Positions 45,202-55,433 of a DNA stretch of 64,000 bases are shown piece by piece. Position 1 is the first letter of the stretch; each line of letters begins with the position of its first letter. The notes beneath the pieces are model-generated. The model searched no databases. It was not told the origin of the DNA and was given only the letters and a program-made list of their open reading frames with translations. This DNA is from Gammaproteobacteria bacterium (lineage in GTDB: Bacteria; Pseudomonadota; Gammaproteobacteria; Burkholderiales; Sulfuricellaceae), in NCBI GenBank assembly GCA_018823025.1, contig JAHJJI010000104.1, positions 1 to 64,000 of the forward strand, read 5' to 3'. The position numbers and the translations under genes are program-made.

Positions 45202-46504
45202 CCATCTCCTGGCATTCCTGCTCGTTTTTTTCCTGGCTTCTGCTCACGCCGCCGGGAACGACCCTGCGCGACCCTCGACCCCAGTTCAGCTGGTCGGACG
45301 CATCGTCGCCGTGGTCAACAATGAAGTCATCACCCAGTTCGAGCTCGAGGACCGGATGCGGACCGTCACTCAACAGCTGAAAAAACGGGGCACGCCACTG
45401 CCACCGCAGGAAGTGCTGGAAAAACAGATGCTGGAACGCATCATCACCGACCGGGTGCAGTTGCAATTCGCCAAGGAAACCGGCATACGTGTCGACGATC
45501 TTCAACTCGACAAAACGCTGCAACGGATTGCCCAGGAAAACAACATGACCGTGGAAGCCTTCCGTGGTGCCCTGGAGAAGGACGGAGTCAGCTTCGCCAA
45601 ATTTCGCGAGGAAATCCGCGACGAAATTATTCTCGGCCGCCTGCGCGAGCGCGAAGTGGAAAACCGCATCACCGTCAGCGACGGCGAAGTCGAGAACTTC
45701 CTCAGCAGCCGCGCCGCTCAAACCGGCGGGGAAGACGAATTCAATCTGGCGCACATTCTGGTCCGCGTACCGGAGCAAGCCAGCCCGGAACAGATTCAGG
45801 GCAAACGCGCACATGCCGAGAAGGCTTTGGCAGAGCTGAAAAACATGGATTTTTCCCAAGTCGCGGCAAGCTATTCGGATGCACCGGATGCCCTGCAGGG
45901 CGGCGTGCTTGGCTGGCGTGCCGCCAGCCGCCTGCCAGCCCTGTTCCTGGAAACGGTCAACGGCCTGAAACCAGGCGAAACCAGCGCCGTGCTACGCAGT
46001 CCGAACGGCTTCCACATCCTTAAGCTACTCGACACGCGCAGCAAGGGGGGAGCACTGATTATACAAAAAACCCATGCGCGCCACATTCTGATCAAGACCA
46101 GCGAAATCACCTCGGAATCCGACGCCAAGAACCGTATGATCCAGCTCAAGGAGCGCATTGACAACGGCGCCGACTTTGCCGAACTGGCGCGCCTCCACTC
46201 CGAGGATGGCTCCGCCTCGAAAGGCGGCGACCTAGGCTGGCTTTCTCCGGGCGAAACCGTACCCGAATTCGAGCGTGCCATGGATGGCCTCAAGCTAGGG
46301 GAAACCAGCGTACCGGTCAAATCGCCTTTCGGCTGGCACCTGATCCAGGTGCTGGAGCGCCGTTCAGAAGATGTCAGCAAAGAACGGCAAACCCTCATGG
46401 CGCGCCAGGAAATCCGTGCCCGCAAGGCCGACGAAGCCTACGAAAACTGGCTGCGCCAGCTGCGCGACCAGGCTTTCGTCGAATACCGTCTGGAAGACAA
46501 ATGA
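45173..46504 (+). CDS. surA: periplasmic chaperone SurA (peptidyl-prolyl isomerase)
   Basis: Escorts outer-membrane proteins such as LptD and the porin across the periplasm. The 443-residue protein has a signal peptide (to about HAA-GND), an N-terminal SurA domain beginning IVAVVNNEVITQFELEDRM, and two parvulin domains (about 180-285 and 295-395), each with H-x-L-V/I and GGxLGW motifs (AHILVRV, GGVLGWR, ARHILIKT, GGDLGWL). The ATG at 45173 lies inside lptD, so translation is likely coupled. Confidence 0.96.
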   Translation: MKTTLPNPVNHLLAFLLVFFLASAHAAGNDPARPSTPVQLVGRIVAVVNNEVITQFELEDRMRTVTQQLKKRGTPLPPQEVLEKQMLERIITDRVQLQFAKETGIRVDDLQLDKTLQRIAQENNMTVEAFRGALEKDGVSFAKFREEIRDEIILGRLREREVENRITVSDGEVENFLSSRAAQTGGEDEFNLAHILVRVPEQASPEQIQGKRAHAEKALAELKNMDFSQVAASYSDAPDALQGGVLGWRAASRLPALFLETVNGLKPGETSAVLRSPNGFHILKLLDTRSKGGALIIQKTHARHILIKTSEITSESDAKNRMIQLKERIDNGADFAELARLHSEDGSASKGGDLGWLSPGETVPEFERAMDGLKLGETSVPVKSPFGWHLIQVLERRSEDVSKERQTLMARQEIRARKADEAYENWLRQLRDQAFVEYRLEDK

Positions 46505-46540
46505 AAACGAGTCCTGAGTAAAAACACGGGCGCGGCACTC

Positions 46541-47566
46541 ATGACACTCAGCACTCAGGACTCGGCACTCAGAACTCCCATAATCGCCCTGACCGCAGGC
46601 GAGCCGGCGGGCATCGGCCCGGATTTATGCGTGTTGCTGGCACAGCAGAAACCAGCCGGGTCACGCATCGTCGCCATCGCCAACCGTGGCCTGCTTGTCG
46701 AGCGCGCCGCACAGTTGGGACTGCCGCTCGAACTGGTGGATTTTTCTCCTGCCGCTGCCGCTCCTGACAGGGCTGGCGTGCTGGAAGTGCTGCACCGCGA
46801 CCTGTCTGAACCCGCCCTCGCCGGCAAGCTGAACCCGGCCAACAGCCGCTATGTGCTCGACACCTTAACCGCAGCGGCGCAAGGTTGCCTGGACGGAGCC
46901 TTCGACGCCATGGTCACTGCCCCGGTGCACAAGGGTATCATCAACGATGCCGGCATCCCTTTCACCGGCCATACCGAATTCCTGGCCGAGATGACCGGCA
47001 CCTCGCAAGTGGTGATGATGCTGGTCGGCGGGGGTCTGCGTGTAGCGCTGGCCACCACCCACCTGCCACTCAAGGACGTTTCCGCCGCCATCACCCGGCA
47101 AGGCCTGGAGCAAGTCATCCGCATCCTGCACCGCGACCTGAAGCAGCGCTTTGCATTGGCGAACCCGCGCATTCTGGTCGCAGGACTCAACCCCCACGCC
47201 GGCGAATCCGGCCACATGGGGCGCGAGGAAATCGACGTCATCGCTCCGGTATTGAAATCGCTCCGCGCAGAGGGCATGGATCTCGTCGGGCCGCTGCCCG
47301 CCGACACCCTGTTCACCCGCCATCAACTGCTAGGCTCAGACTGCCAGCTCGCCATGTACCACGACCAGGGGCTGCCGGTGCTGAAATTTGCCAGCTTCGG
47401 CGGCGGCGTCAACGTCACTCTGGGCATGCCCATCATCCGCACCTCGGTAGACCACGGCACAGCACTGTCGCTCGCCGGCACCGGGAAGATCGAGAGCGGC
47501 AGCCTCACAGCAGCGATTCAACTGGCGCTGGAAATGGCACGCAATCAGAAAGCCGCCAGACCATGA
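46541..47566 (+). CDS. pdxA: 4-hydroxythreonine-4-phosphate dehydrogenase
   Basis: Oxidises 4-phosphohydroxy-threonine in vitamin B6 synthesis. The 341-residue protein has the family opening [14 protein letters not shown], the metal-binding histidines in [37 protein letters not shown] and [12 protein letters not shown], and the end region [16 protein letters not shown]. Its stop overlaps the rsmA start by four bases. It follows surA by 36 bases. Confidence 0.97.
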   Translation: MTLSTQDSALRTPIIALTAGEPAGIGPDLCVLLAQQKPAGSRIVAIANRGLLVERAAQLGLPLELVDFSPAAAAPDRAGVLEVLHRDLSEPALAGKLNPANSRYVLDTLTAAAQGCLDGAFDAMVTAPVHKGIINDAGIPFTGHTEFLAEMTGTSQVVMMLVGGGLRVALATTHLPLKDVSAAITRQGLEQVIRILHRDLKQRFALANPRILVAGLNPHAGESGHMGREEIDVIAPVLKSLRAEGMDLVGPLPADTLFTRHQLLGSDCQLAMYHDQGLPVLKFASFGGGVNVTLGMPIIRTSVDHGTALSLAGTGKIESGSLTAAIQLALEMARNQKAARP

Positions 47567-48333
47567 GCGGCCACACCCCACGCAAACGCTTCGGCCAGAA
47601 TTTCCTCACCGATCAGGGTGTCATTCAGGCAATCGTCAGCACCATCCATCCTCAGCCCGACGACGTTATGGTCGAAATCGGACCTGGCCTGGGCGCGCTC
47701 ACTGATCCGTTGCTCAAGACCCTGCCCCGCCTCCACGTGGTGGAAATCGACCGCGACATCATCGCCCGACTGCAGAATAACTATCCGGCGGCAAAGCTGA
47801 CGATCCATGCCGGCGACGCGCTTAAATTCGATTTTTCCGCTCTGGGCGAGCGCATTCGCGTCGTCGGCAACCTGCCCTACAACATCTCCACTCCGCTCCT
47901 GTTTCACCTCAGCGAATACGTTGGCAACATCATCGACATGCACTTCATGTTGCAGAAGGAAGTGGTGGAACGCATGGTGGCCGGACCCTCCACATCGGAA
48001 TACGGCAGGCTGTCGGTGATGCTGCAATACCGCTACGCTATGGAATTAATATTCATCGTGCCGCCGGATGCTTTCCAGCCTGCGCCCAAGGTTGAATCCG
48101 CCATCGTACGCATGATTCCCCATGCGGTTCTGCCACATCCAGCAACAGATGAAGCCCTGTTCGCAGCCATCGTCACCGCCGCCTTCGGGCAGCGCCGCAA
48201 GGTCTTGCGCAATACGCTGAAAGCCCACCTGGATAGCACCGGATTTGAGGCTCTGGGCATCGATCCAGGCTTGAGAGCGGAGAATCTGGGAGTGGCGGAA
48301 TTTGTAAAGATTGCCAATTACTGCAAGGGGTAG
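47563..48333 (+). CDS. rsmA: 16S rRNA A1518/A1519 dimethyltransferase
   Basis: Dimethylates two adjacent adenines near the 3' end of 16S rRNA (KsgA). The 256-residue protein has [17 protein letters not shown], motif [18 protein letters not shown], and the catalytic [12 protein letters not shown]; the C-terminal helical domain has RRKVLRNTL. The ATG at 47563 overlaps pdxA (ATGA). A longer upstream frame lies within pdxA and is not used. It is the last gene of lptD-surA-pdxA-rsmA. Confidence 0.97.
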   Translation: MSGHTPRKRFGQNFLTDQGVIQAIVSTIHPQPDDVMVEIGPGLGALTDPLLKTLPRLHVVEIDRDIIARLQNNYPAAKLTIHAGDALKFDFSALGERIRVVGNLPYNISTPLLFHLSEYVGNIIDMHFMLQKEVVERMVAGPSTSEYGRLSVMLQYRYAMELIFIVPPDAFQPAPKVESAIVRMIPHAVLPHPATDEALFAAIVTAAFGQRRKVLRNTLKAHLDSTGFEALGIDPGLRAENLGVAEFVKIANYCKG

Positions 48334-48454
48334 CTACGGGTTGGCTGTGGCTTGTTTTTGTGCGCTATGCGCAGATGACATTCCTGCGCGGGCAACTCAT
48401 ACTGCCTGTTGATTTTTATTCACCCGCATCAACCAGAGATCGGTGTTAACGACT

Positions 48455-49243
48455 ATGTTCGGCCTATTTCGCAGCAAGCCCTTGCTTGATGAAGACAGCA
48501 CAGAATGGTTATTCAGCGCCTATGCCTGGGCTCTCAGAAATTTGGGGAGCGAGGTCTTTCGTGAAAACGCCATTCTGGTCACCCCAAGCGACCGCCATTT
48601 TCCGGATCAATCTTCAGGCACCGCGGAAGAAAAGGTCTCGACAGCCTTCGTGCGGGTAAGAGCCTATGCGGGCATGCAAGACTGGCCGTGCGAACTGACC
48701 GCACTCAGCTCCGATATGAACCCAGGCCGCCCGTTGGCAATATCCAGCGCTCCGCCAAAAGAACCGCAGGGCGCTGTATCCATCAAGGAAGTCAGGCCGA
48801 GCATTCCCATTGCATTCGATCCCGGCATGATCAGAAAGCCGATTGTGCTGGTCGCGGCATTTGCACAACAACTCGGATACCACCTGGGTAGAGCTGTTGA
48901 GGAGGAGTCCCCCGGAGGAGAGGAACTTCGAGGACCCACATCGGATTTGCTGGCGGTGTTCATGGGTTTCGGATTGTTCATGGCCAACAGCGCGTTGACA
49001 GTATCCAGAGGCGGGTGCTCAGGCTGCTGCACGTCCGCGCAAAAGCTGGGATACCTGACCGAAGATGAATTCGTTTATGCCCTGGCGATTTTTTGTGTAC
49101 TGAAAAACATACCGAATGCGGAAGTCGAACCGCATCTGAAGAAAACACTGCGTCCGTTTTTCCGAAAGGCCGTCAAGGAAATAAACAAAACCGGGGGCGA
49201 AGACATCCTGCGGCTCAAAACTCTCGGAACTGCCACCCACTAA
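48455..49243 (+). CDS. protein of unknown function
   Basis: A 262-residue protein with no family that I recognise. It starts MFGLFRSKPLLDEDSTEWLFSA; an earlier GTG at 48443 is possible. There is no signal peptide. Conserved-looking elements are QQLGYHLGRAVEEE, LLAVFMGFGLFMANSAL (hydrophobic helix) and a cysteine cluster CSGCC near residue 188, followed by TEDEFVYALAIFCVLKN. Codon use looks like that of neighbours. It stands alone between rsmA and the convergent gloA. Confidence 0.75.
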   Translation: MFGLFRSKPLLDEDSTEWLFSAYAWALRNLGSEVFRENAILVTPSDRHFPDQSSGTAEEKVSTAFVRVRAYAGMQDWPCELTALSSDMNPGRPLAISSAPPKEPQGAVSIKEVRPSIPIAFDPGMIRKPIVLVAAFAQQLGYHLGRAVEEESPGGEELRGPTSDLLAVFMGFGLFMANSALTVSRGGCSGCCTSAQKLGYLTEDEFVYALAIFCVLKNIPNAEVEPHLKKTLRPFFRKAVKEINKTGGEDILRLKTLGTATH

Positions 49244-49331
49244 AATAGGGAGGTTGCGCTTCCGCCAACGGCAGTTGTAGAGAATAACGCTGCATAGACT
49301 GGCCGGCATTTCCGCCCCGCCAAAACGCGGC

Positions 49332-49709
49332 CTAGCGCTCGATAAACTCGATCTTGTACCCATCCGGGTCTTCGACAAACGCAATCCACGTCGCCCCGCC
49401 ATGCAGCGCCGGACCGTACGTCACCTTGCCGCCCTTGGCCGCGACATCCTCGCAGGCCTTGCGGATGTCGCCGACAGCGATCGCCACGTGACCGTAGCCC
49501 GTCCCCAGCTCGTAGCTCGACACCCCCCAGTTGTAGGTAAGCTCAATCACCGCGCCTTCGGATTCTTCGCCATAGCCGACAAAGGCCAGGGTGTACTTCC
49601 CTTCCGGATATTCCTTGCGCCGCAGCACTTTCATGCCCAGCACATCGGTGTAGAAAGCAATGGACTTGTCCAGGTCGCCGACGCGGATCATGGTGTGCAA
49701 AATTCTCAT
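49332..49709 (-). CDS. gloA: lactoylglutathione lyase (glyoxalase I)
   Basis: Converts the methylglyoxal-glutathione adduct to lactoylglutathione. The 125-residue protein shows the two beta-alpha repeats with metal ligands: H5 in [13 protein letters not shown] in [12 protein letters not shown] in GYGHVAIAV and E in a final DGYKIEFIE. It matches the nickel-type bacterial form in length. The ATG at 49709 follows CTAGGAGAAA. It lies ten bases after the metallopeptidase gene. Confidence 0.95.
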   Translation of the reverse strand: MRILHTMIRVGDLDKSIAFYTDVLGMKVLRRKEYPEGKYTLAFVGYGEESEGAVIELTYNWGVSSYELGTGYGHVAIAVGDIRKACEDVAAKGGKVTYGPALHGGATWIAFVEDPDGYKIEFIER

Positions 49710-49719
49710 GCTTTTTCTC

Positions 49720-50463
49720 CTAGAAGCGGTGGTAGCGCGCGCCACCCGCCTTGAGCGCCCGCTGCGCAGTAGCGTAATGGGGCAGGGTTTCCTCGACGAT
49801 GGCCCAGAAGCGGGGGGAATGGTTGAGCTCACGGATATGGGCCAGCTCATGGACTACAACATAGTCGATCTGGCTGATGGGCGCCTGAATCAGTCTCCAG
49901 CTCAGACGGATATCGCCGCGCGAATTGCAGCTTCCCCAGCGAGTGCGCGCACCGGACAAGGCCACGTTCCGCACCACCAGCCCCATGCGATCGGCGTAAT
50001 GTTCCAGCCGCTGAACGAAATGGCGGCGCGCTTCGGCGCGATACCACTGCTCCAGCTTGCGCCTGACCACTTCGATATCACCGGTATCCGGCACCTTCAC
50101 AATCAAAGTATCGTCCTCCAGCAGGTGCGGCTGAGCCCGCGGACCGCCTTCCATCAGGCGCAGCACCAGCTCGCTGCCCAGGAATAGCAGTGTTTCCCCG
50201 TCAGCACAATTGAAGGTGGCCGGCTGGCGCTCCTGCCATTCACGCAGCTTGTCGAACAACCACCCGGAACGCGCCCTCAATACCTGTTCCAGGCGGCTGT
50301 CGGCGGCCCGTTGCGGCGCACTCACGGTCAGACCTCGATGGTCGATGCACAAACCGATAGTCCGGCGTTTCGGGCTGCGCTTGAGCAAATAGGAAATTTC
50401 CTGGCCATCCAGCCGGAGGGTGCGGGTTTCGCTGACAGCGCGTGGTTTGGAGAAGAGGCTCAC
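49720..50463 (-). CDS. YgjP-like (M48-type) metallopeptidase
   Basis: A 247-residue protein of the DUF45/YgjP family. The zinc motif is [16 protein letters not shown], giving H-E-x-x-H and a third histidine, near residue 205. The N-terminal [28 protein letters not shown] is a typical beta domain. It also has [18 protein letters not shown]. Function is unclear, and it may be a proteolytic or amidase activity linked to restriction or wall upkeep. It overlaps the acyltransferase gene by four bases. Confidence 0.85.
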   Translation of the reverse strand: MSLFSKPRAVSETRTLRLDGQEISYLLKRSPKRRTIGLCIDHRGLTVSAPQRAADSRLEQVLRARSGWLFDKLREWQERQPATFNCADGETLLFLGSELVLRLMEGGPRAQPHLLEDDTLIVKVPDTGDIEVVRRKLEQWYRAEARRHFVQRLEHYADRMGLVVRNVALSGARTRWGSCNSRGDIRLSWRLIQAPISQIDYVVVHELAHIRELNHSPRFWAIVEETLPHYATAQRALKAGGARYHRF

Positions 50464-51176
50464 GCTTCCCCGGCGGCGATGCGCGCCATTTCGCCTTCGA
50501 TCCAGGCTTCAGCCCGCGCGTTCAGCTCGTCGGCCTTGATCCCTTTCGAGTCGATCTGCGGGCCGAAGCTGATAGTGATGGTACCGGGTCGTTTGAGAAA
50601 ACCGTTCTTGCCCCAGTACTCGCCGCCGTTATGCGCCACCGGCAGCACCGGGGTTCCGGTATGAGTAGCGAGCCAGGCGCCACCGATGTTGTACTTGCCT
50701 TTCTCGCCGGGTCGGACACGCGTGCCCTCGGGGAAAACCACGACCCAGAAGCCGTTTGCCAATCGCGCCTTACCCTGATCCAGAATCTGCTTCAGCGCAG
50801 CCCTGCCTGCCCCCCTATCGATGGCAATCGGGCTGGCGATGGCCAGCGCCCAGCCGAAAAACGGGATGCGCAGCAGCTCGCGCTTCAACACCCACACCAG
50901 CGGCGGCAGAATATCCTGAAACGCCAGGGTCTCCCACGCCGACTGGTGCTTGGACAGAACAATAACCTGAGTATTGGGAATGTTCTCCTGGCCGACAATA
51001 CGGTAGGAAAGCCCGCAAGTCAGCTTCAGCCAGCGCAGCATGATCTTTGCCCAGTGCGCGATCAAGCGGTAGCGGGTGACGGGGTCAAGGGGCAGAGAAA
51101 AGAAGGCGACGAAAAAAAAGAATGGGGTGAACAGCCACATCCCCAGAGCGAAGATGAAGGAACGAATCCAGATCAT
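50460..51176 (-). CDS. plsC: 1-acyl-sn-glycerol-3-phosphate acyltransferase
   Basis: Adds the second acyl chain in phosphatidic acid synthesis at the inner membrane. The 238-residue protein has one or two N-terminal membrane segments, the catalytic H-x4-E form VLSKHQSAWETLAF (near residue 75), and the acceptor motif VVFPEGTRVRPGEKGK (near 150). It overlaps gmhB by four bases and the metallopeptidase by four bases, so gmhB-plsC-ygjP form one coupled run. Confidence 0.92.
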   Translation of the reverse strand: MIWIRSFIFALGMWLFTPFFFFVAFFSLPLDPVTRYRLIAHWAKIMLRWLKLTCGLSYRIVGQENIPNTQVIVLSKHQSAWETLAFQDILPPLVWVLKRELLRIPFFGWALAIASPIAIDRGAGRAALKQILDQGKARLANGFWVVVFPEGTRVRPGEKGKYNIGGAWLATHTGTPVLPVAHNGGEYWGKNGFLKRPGTITISFGPQIDSKGIKADELNARAEAWIEGEMARIAAGEA

Positions 51177-51724
51177 GCGCTGGTCTGGATGACGTGCTTG
51201 ACTGCTTCACCAAGGTCAGCAAAAACCAGGGTGTTTTCAGGCAGCCCCCCATTTTCCTGGGTTTTCATGCCTTTTCCGGTAAGTACCAGGATCGGCTGCC
51301 CGCCCACTTCCGCCGACGCCTGCAAATCACGCAGGCTGTCGCCGATGCAGGGTACGCCAACCAGGCTCATGTTGAAGCGCGCAGCGATTTCCTGGAACAT
51401 GCCGGGCTTGGGTTTGCGGCAGCCGCAATCCGAATCTGCGGCGTGGGGGCAGAAAAAGCACGCATCGATACGCGCACCAACCTGGGCCAGTGTCTTGTGC
51501 ATCTTGTCGTGGATTTCGTTGAGCATGGCCATGTCGAACAGGCCGCGGCCAACACCGGACTGGTTGGTCGCAAGCACCACCTTGAACCCGGCCTGATTCA
51601 GGCGCGCAATCGCCTCCAGGCTGCCCGGTATGGGCTTCCACTCGTCCGGGCTCTTGATGAACTGGTCGCTGTCGTAATTCACCACGCCATCGCGATCGAG
51701 AATGATCAGTTTAATTGGGGGCAT
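51173..51724 (-). CDS. gmhB: D-glycero-beta-D-manno-heptose-1,7-bisphosphate 7-phosphatase
   Basis: Makes heptose-1-phosphate for LPS inner core. The 183-residue HAD protein has motif I ILDRDGVVNYDS, motif II VLATNQSGVGRG, the zinc-binding CFFCPHAADSDCGCRKPKPGMF loop and motif IV PCIGDSLRDLQAS. The cysteine loop is typical for GmhB. It follows glyS after 12 bases and overlaps plsC. Confidence 0.93.
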   Translation of the reverse strand: MPPIKLIILDRDGVVNYDSDQFIKSPDEWKPIPGSLEAIARLNQAGFKVVLATNQSGVGRGLFDMAMLNEIHDKMHKTLAQVGARIDACFFCPHAADSDCGCRKPKPGMFQEIAARFNMSLVGVPCIGDSLRDLQASAEVGGQPILVLTGKGMKTQENGGLPENTLVFADLGEAVKHVIQTSA

Positions 51725-51736
51725 AGGTTTATCCCG

Positions 51737-53857
51737 TCAGGATGCCAGTTTCGAAATGTCCGCCACCTGGTTCATCAGTTCACCCAGGCTTTTCAGCAGC
51801 GCCAGACGATTCGCACGCAGCTGCGGCTCCTCGGCCATCACCATCACCTGGTCGAAAAAGGTATCGACCTCGGTGCGCACGCCGGCCAGTGCCGTCAATG
51901 CTTCTGTATAACCGCCATTCTGCACCGATGAGACCACACGCGGGGCCAGTTCGTTCATCGCCTCGAACAGCGCCTTTTCAGCCGGCTCCGACATCAGCGC
52001 CAGTTCCGCCCCGCCCGCCGGCAATTCGCCGGCTTTTTTCAGGATGTTCTGGATGCGTTTGTTCGCCGCCGCCAGCGCTGCCGCCTCGGGCAGTTGCTTG
52101 AAGGCGCGCACCGCGTCCAGGCGCGGAACCACCCGGTCGATGCGGGTCGGCGCCTGGCTTACCACGGCGTCAATCTCGTCCGGCGCAAAGCCCTTGTCGC
52201 GCAGATAGCCCTTCAGCCGCTCCAGCATGAAACCGTGAACATCCAGCGCCACGCTGTCGGCCAGCATTTCCGCCGGGAACAGTGCGCGGGTCTGCTGCAG
52301 CAACTGCAGCAAGTCGAGCGGCAGCCCCGACTCGGCGAGGATCCGCAGCACGCCCAGGGCGTGACGGCGCAGTCCGAAGGGGTCCTTGTCGCCGGTAGGC
52401 ACCAGGCCGACGCCGTAGATGCCGACCAGGGTATCCAGCTTGTCGGCCAGCGCCGCCGCCGCGCCGATGTTGTCCTGCGGCAGCGCATCGCCGGCGAAGC
52501 GCGGCCAGTAATGCTGCTCGATGGCGCGCGCCACTTCCTCGCGCTCGCCGTCATGCAGGGCATAGTATTGGCCCATGATGCCCTGCAGTTCGGGGAACTC
52601 GCCCACCATGTCAGTCAGCAAATCGGCCTTGGCGAGGTGTGCGGCGCGCTCGGCCAGCTCGGCGCTGGCGCCCAAATGGCGGGCGATCTCTCCGGCCAGC
52701 TTGGTAACGCGCTGAGTCCGCGCCAGCTGAGTGCCGAGCTTGTTGTGGTAGACCACGCTGCCCAGCTTCGCCACGCGTGTAGCCAGGGTATGCTTGCGGT
52801 CCTGGTCGAAGAAGAACTTGGCGTCCGCCAGACGCGGGCGCACCACCCGCTCGTTGCCGCCGATCACCGCACTCGGGTCGGCTGGGCGGATGTTGGACAC
52901 GATCAGAAACTGATTGCTCAACTTGCCGGCCGTATCCAGCAACGGGAAATATTTCTGGTTCGCCTTCATGGTCAGGATCAGGCATTCCTGCGGCACGCCG
53001 AGAAATTCCTCGCCGAAGCAGCCGACCAGCACATTGGGGCGCTCCACCAGACCCGTAACTTCGTCCAGCAAGGCATCGTCCTCGACCGGCTTCACACCGC
53101 CGATTTTCGCCGCCGCATCATGCAACTGTCGCACGATATCGGCGCGACGCGCCTCAAAGCTGGCAATCACCGCTCCCTCGTTTTTCATCTGCGCCGCATA
53201 GCTATCGGCCTCTTTGAGGCTGACCGGGCTGACAGCCGCCTCGAAGCGGTGGCCCTGGGTAGTCCGCCCGGCGGTCAGGCCGAGCACTGAAACCGGCACC
53301 ACCTCGGCACCGTGCAGAGCCACCAGGCCATGCACCGGGCGCACAAAATTGACTGTGCTCCAGCCGGGCTGTTCACAATTTTCATGCAACTGATAGGCCA
53401 TTACCTTGGGAATCGGCAGCTTGGTCAGCGACTCGTCCAGTGCCTTCTGCAGCCCTTCCACCAGAGTCGCGCCCTTGGCCACACTATCGAAAAACAGCGC
53501 TTCGCCCTTGCCTTCGCCGACGCGCTTGAGATTCGGAACCATAGCCTCATCCAGTCCCAGCGCAGCAAGCCGTTTCAGCAACGCAGGCGTAGCCTTGCCA
53601 TCGGCATCAAGCCCCACGTTCACCGGCATCAGTTTGTGCGACACCGGTTTGTCCGCAGCCTGTGCAGCCACACCCGCAACCTGCACCGCGAGACGGCGCG
53701 GCGAGGCGTAAGGCGTGACGGCGGCATCGGCCGCAGCCAGACCCTGCGCCTTGAGAGAATCCGCAATGGCAGCGGCAAAGGCCTCGCCCAGCTTCTTCAG
53801 CGCCTTGGGCGGCAGCTCTTCGACAAACAGTTCGACCAGCAGGTTTTTCGTACTCAT
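51737..53857 (-). CDS. glyS: glycyl-tRNA synthetase beta subunit
   Basis: Works with GlyQ in the alpha2-beta2 enzyme and binds tRNA-Gly. The 706-residue protein has the family start [16 protein letters not shown], the [11 protein letters not shown] region, [22 protein letters not shown], and the C-terminal DALR-type anticodon domain. The ATG at 53857 overlaps by four bases the stop of a 37-residue frame made by a tandem duplication, so the normal glyQ-glyS junction is changed here. Confidence 0.96.
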   Translation of the reverse strand: MSTKNLLVELFVEELPPKALKKLGEAFAAAIADSLKAQGLAAADAAVTPYASPRRLAVQVAGVAAQAADKPVSHKLMPVNVGLDADGKATPALLKRLAALGLDEAMVPNLKRVGEGKGEALFFDSVAKGATLVEGLQKALDESLTKLPIPKVMAYQLHENCEQPGWSTVNFVRPVHGLVALHGAEVVPVSVLGLTAGRTTQGHRFEAAVSPVSLKEADSYAAQMKNEGAVIASFEARRADIVRQLHDAAAKIGGVKPVEDDALLDEVTGLVERPNVLVGCFGEEFLGVPQECLILTMKANQKYFPLLDTAGKLSNQFLIVSNIRPADPSAVIGGNERVVRPRLADAKFFFDQDRKHTLATRVAKLGSVVYHNKLGTQLARTQRVTKLAGEIARHLGASAELAERAAHLAKADLLTDMVGEFPELQGIMGQYYALHDGEREEVARAIEQHYWPRFAGDALPQDNIGAAAALADKLDTLVGIYGVGLVPTGDKDPFGLRRHALGVLRILAESGLPLDLLQLLQQTRALFPAEMLADSVALDVHGFMLERLKGYLRDKGFAPDEIDAVVSQAPTRIDRVVPRLDAVRAFKQLPEAAALAAANKRIQNILKKAGELPAGGAELALMSEPAEKALFEAMNELAPRVVSSVQNGGYTEALTALAGVRTEVDTFFDQVMVMAEEPQLRANRLALLKSLGELMNQVADISKLAS

Positions 53858-53967
53858 GCTGCCACCTCTTCAACCACCATTCCAGATTTCACTTCACCAC
53901 GTCGGTGGCCGGCAGCAATCACGGCCGGTCGCATCCCCACTGCGTGGGGCCCCTGCTTCCTGCTCAT
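53854..53967 (-). CDS. 37-residue coupled frame 2 in the glyQ-glyS spacer
   Basis: A 114-base frame that starts at 53967 within the stop of frame 1 and stops within the ATG of glyS (ATGA at both ends). The product begins [16 protein letters not shown] and ends VVEEVAA, the same last residues as GlyQ (VAA). It differs from frame 1 at several residues (for example RRGEVK against HHEVES) with no stop gained. Whether the peptide matters or only carries ribosomes from glyQ to glyS is not known. Confidence 0.45.
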   Translation of the reverse strand: MSRKQGPHAVGMRPAVIAAGHRRGEVKSGMVVEEVAA

Positions 53968-54077
53968 GCTGCCACCTCATCAACCGCTATTCCAGATTCC
54001 ACCTCATGATGTCGGTGGCCGGCAGCAATCGCGGCCGGTCGCATCCCCACTGCGTGGGGCCCCTGCTTCCTGCTCAT
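53964..54077 (-). CDS. 37-residue coupled frame 1 in the glyQ-glyS spacer
   Basis: The first copy of the 110-base duplication, overlapping the glyQ stop by four bases and frame 2 by four bases. The product begins [16 protein letters not shown] and ends IAVDEVAA. It has no similarity to known proteins that I recognise. It could be translated by reinitiation after glyQ. Confidence 0.45.
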   Translation of the reverse strand: MSRKQGPHAVGMRPAAIAAGHRHHEVESGIAVDEVAA

Positions 54078-54994
54078 GCTGCCACCTTCTTTTCGATCTG
54101 AGCCAGCACTTCGTCGGCCCAATCTTTGGGGGCCATCGGAAAGCCAAGACGGGCGCGGCTGTCCAGGTAGCTCTGGGCGACGCTGCGCGCCAGGTTGCGG
54201 ATGCGGCCGATGTAGGCGGCGCGTTCGGTCACCGAAATGGCGCCGCGGGCATCCAGCAGATTGAAGGTGTGTGCGGTTTTCAGCACCTGCTCGTAGGCGG
54301 GCAGGGCAAGCTGGCTTTCCATCAGGTGTTTGGCCTGTTTTTCGTGGGCATTGAAAGCGGTGAGCAGGAATTCCACGTCGCTGTGCTCGAAGTTGTAAGT
54401 GGACTGCTCCACCTCGTTCTGGTGGTATACATCGCGATAACTGAGACCCTTGGTCCAGGTCAGGTCGAAGACGTTTTCGACCCCCTGCAAATACATCGCC
54501 AGCCGCTCCAGGCCATAGGTAATCTCGCCGGTAATCGGCTTGCAGTCGATGCCGCCGACCTGCTGGAAATAGGTGAACTGGGTCACTTCCATCCCGTTCA
54601 GCCAGACTTCCCAGCCCAGGCCCCAGGCACCCAGAGTGGGGTTTTCCCAATCGTCCTCGACAAAGCGAATGTCGTTGCTCTTGAGGTCGAAGCCGAGTTT
54701 TTCCAGCGAACCGAGGTACAGTTCCAGAATATTTTCCGGCGCAGGTTTCAGCACCACCTGAAACTGATAGTAATGCTGGAGTCGGTTGGGGTTCTCGCCA
54801 TAACGGCCATCCTTGGGGCGGCGCGAAGGCTGGACATAAGCGGCACGCCAAGGCTCGGGGCCGAGAGCGCGCAGAAAGGTGGCAGTATGGCTGGTGCCCG
54901 CACCCACTTCCATGTCGTAGGGCTGCAACAGGGCGCAACCGCGTTCGGCCCAGTAATTCTGGAGCGTAAGAATGATTTCCTGGAAAGTCAGCAT
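54074..54994 (-). CDS. glyQ: glycyl-tRNA synthetase alpha subunit
   Basis: Catalytic subunit that activates glycine. The 306-residue class II synthetase has [32 protein letters not shown], then [36 protein letters not shown], and motif-like [18 protein letters not shown]. Complete and typical in length. It is followed by two short coupled frames before glyS. A long palindrome lies upstream of it. Confidence 0.97.
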   Translation of the reverse strand: MLTFQEIILTLQNYWAERGCALLQPYDMEVGAGTSHTATFLRALGPEPWRAAYVQPSRRPKDGRYGENPNRLQHYYQFQVVLKPAPENILELYLGSLEKLGFDLKSNDIRFVEDDWENPTLGAWGLGWEVWLNGMEVTQFTYFQQVGGIDCKPITGEITYGLERLAMYLQGVENVFDLTWTKGLSYRDVYHQNEVEQSTYNFEHSDVEFLLTAFNAHEKQAKHLMESQLALPAYEQVLKTAHTFNLLDARGAISVTERAAYIGRIRNLARSVAQSYLDSRARLGFPMAPKDWADEVLAQIEKKVAA

Positions 54995-55071
54995 TATTTC
55001 GTCGGGCGATTTTTTGAAAGGGGTTGATTTTAACCCGGAAACCTCAGTTCAAGCCACAGAGTTCGTAGCTC

Positions 55072-55155
55072 GTAGGATGGGTTGAGCGTAGCGATACCCA
55101 TGCCGCTCTGTTGTTCGAAGAATTGATGGGTATCGCTACGCTCAACCCATCCTAC
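55072..55155. repeat. perfect 30-base inverted repeat
   Basis: The arm 55072-55101 (GTAGGATGGGTTGAGCGTAG and on) is a perfect complement of 55126-55155, with a 24-base loop. It is unrelated to the CCGCAAAGGACGC family. It resembles palindromes widespread in other proteobacterial genomes. The stop codon TAG of the GIY-YIG gene lies in its right end. Confidence 0.9.
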
Positions 55156-55433
55156 ACGGGCTTCTTTTCAGGGCAAGGCATAACCCCGTTGCGGCCAACC
55201 AGCGCTAATTTGCTTGCGCGCGGCAACCGCTTTATCTGCGCCTCGCGCCGGCTCGCGGCAGCGCGGTCGAGTTGACCCTCTGTGAACACCAGTTTCACCG
55301 GGAGCCGGCTGCGCGTGCATTTCGATGCCGTGCCGCTATTGTGTGCCGCCAGGCGCTTTTCCAGGTCGTTGGTAATGCCGGTGTAAAGCGTGCCGTCGGC
55401 ACATTCCAGCATATAGCAATGCCATCCGTTCAT
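55152..55433 (-). CDS. GIY-YIG nuclease family protein
   Basis: A 93-residue single-domain protein of the UPF0213/GIY-YIG type. The motif elements are CYMLECADGTLYTGITNDLEKRLAAHNSG, with the G-T-L-Y and Y-T-G forms of the family, then KLVFTEGQLDRAAASRREAQIKRL. Role unknown; possibly DNA repair. It overlaps lnt by four bases at its start, and its C-terminal codons run into a palindromic repeat. Confidence 0.87.
   Translation of the reverse strand: MNGWHCYMLECADGTLYTGITNDLEKRLAAHNSGTASKCTRSRLPVKLVFTEGQLDRAAASRREAQIKRLPRASKLALVGRNGVMPCPEKKPV

Larger units (their letters stand above)
53853..54077. repeat. 110-base tandem duplication at the glyQ-glyS junction
   Basis: The string CTCATGCTGCCACCT recurs at 53853, 53963 and 54073, exactly 110 bases apart. 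The units share long identical blocks (for example 53907-53964 against 54017-54074 with one change) and differ by about a dozen substitutions in the rest, so the duplication is not very recent. Confidence 0.9.

Noticed and set aside
46885-48333. A longer 482-codon form of rsmA
   Set aside because: The extra N-terminus is the shadow of pdxA; the ATG at 47563 gives the complete family protein and an ATGA overlap.
53312-55027. A 571-codon open frame on the plus strand
   Set aside because: It runs antisense to glyS and glyQ, has no start signals or family, and owes its length to the GC-rich codon pattern of the real genes.
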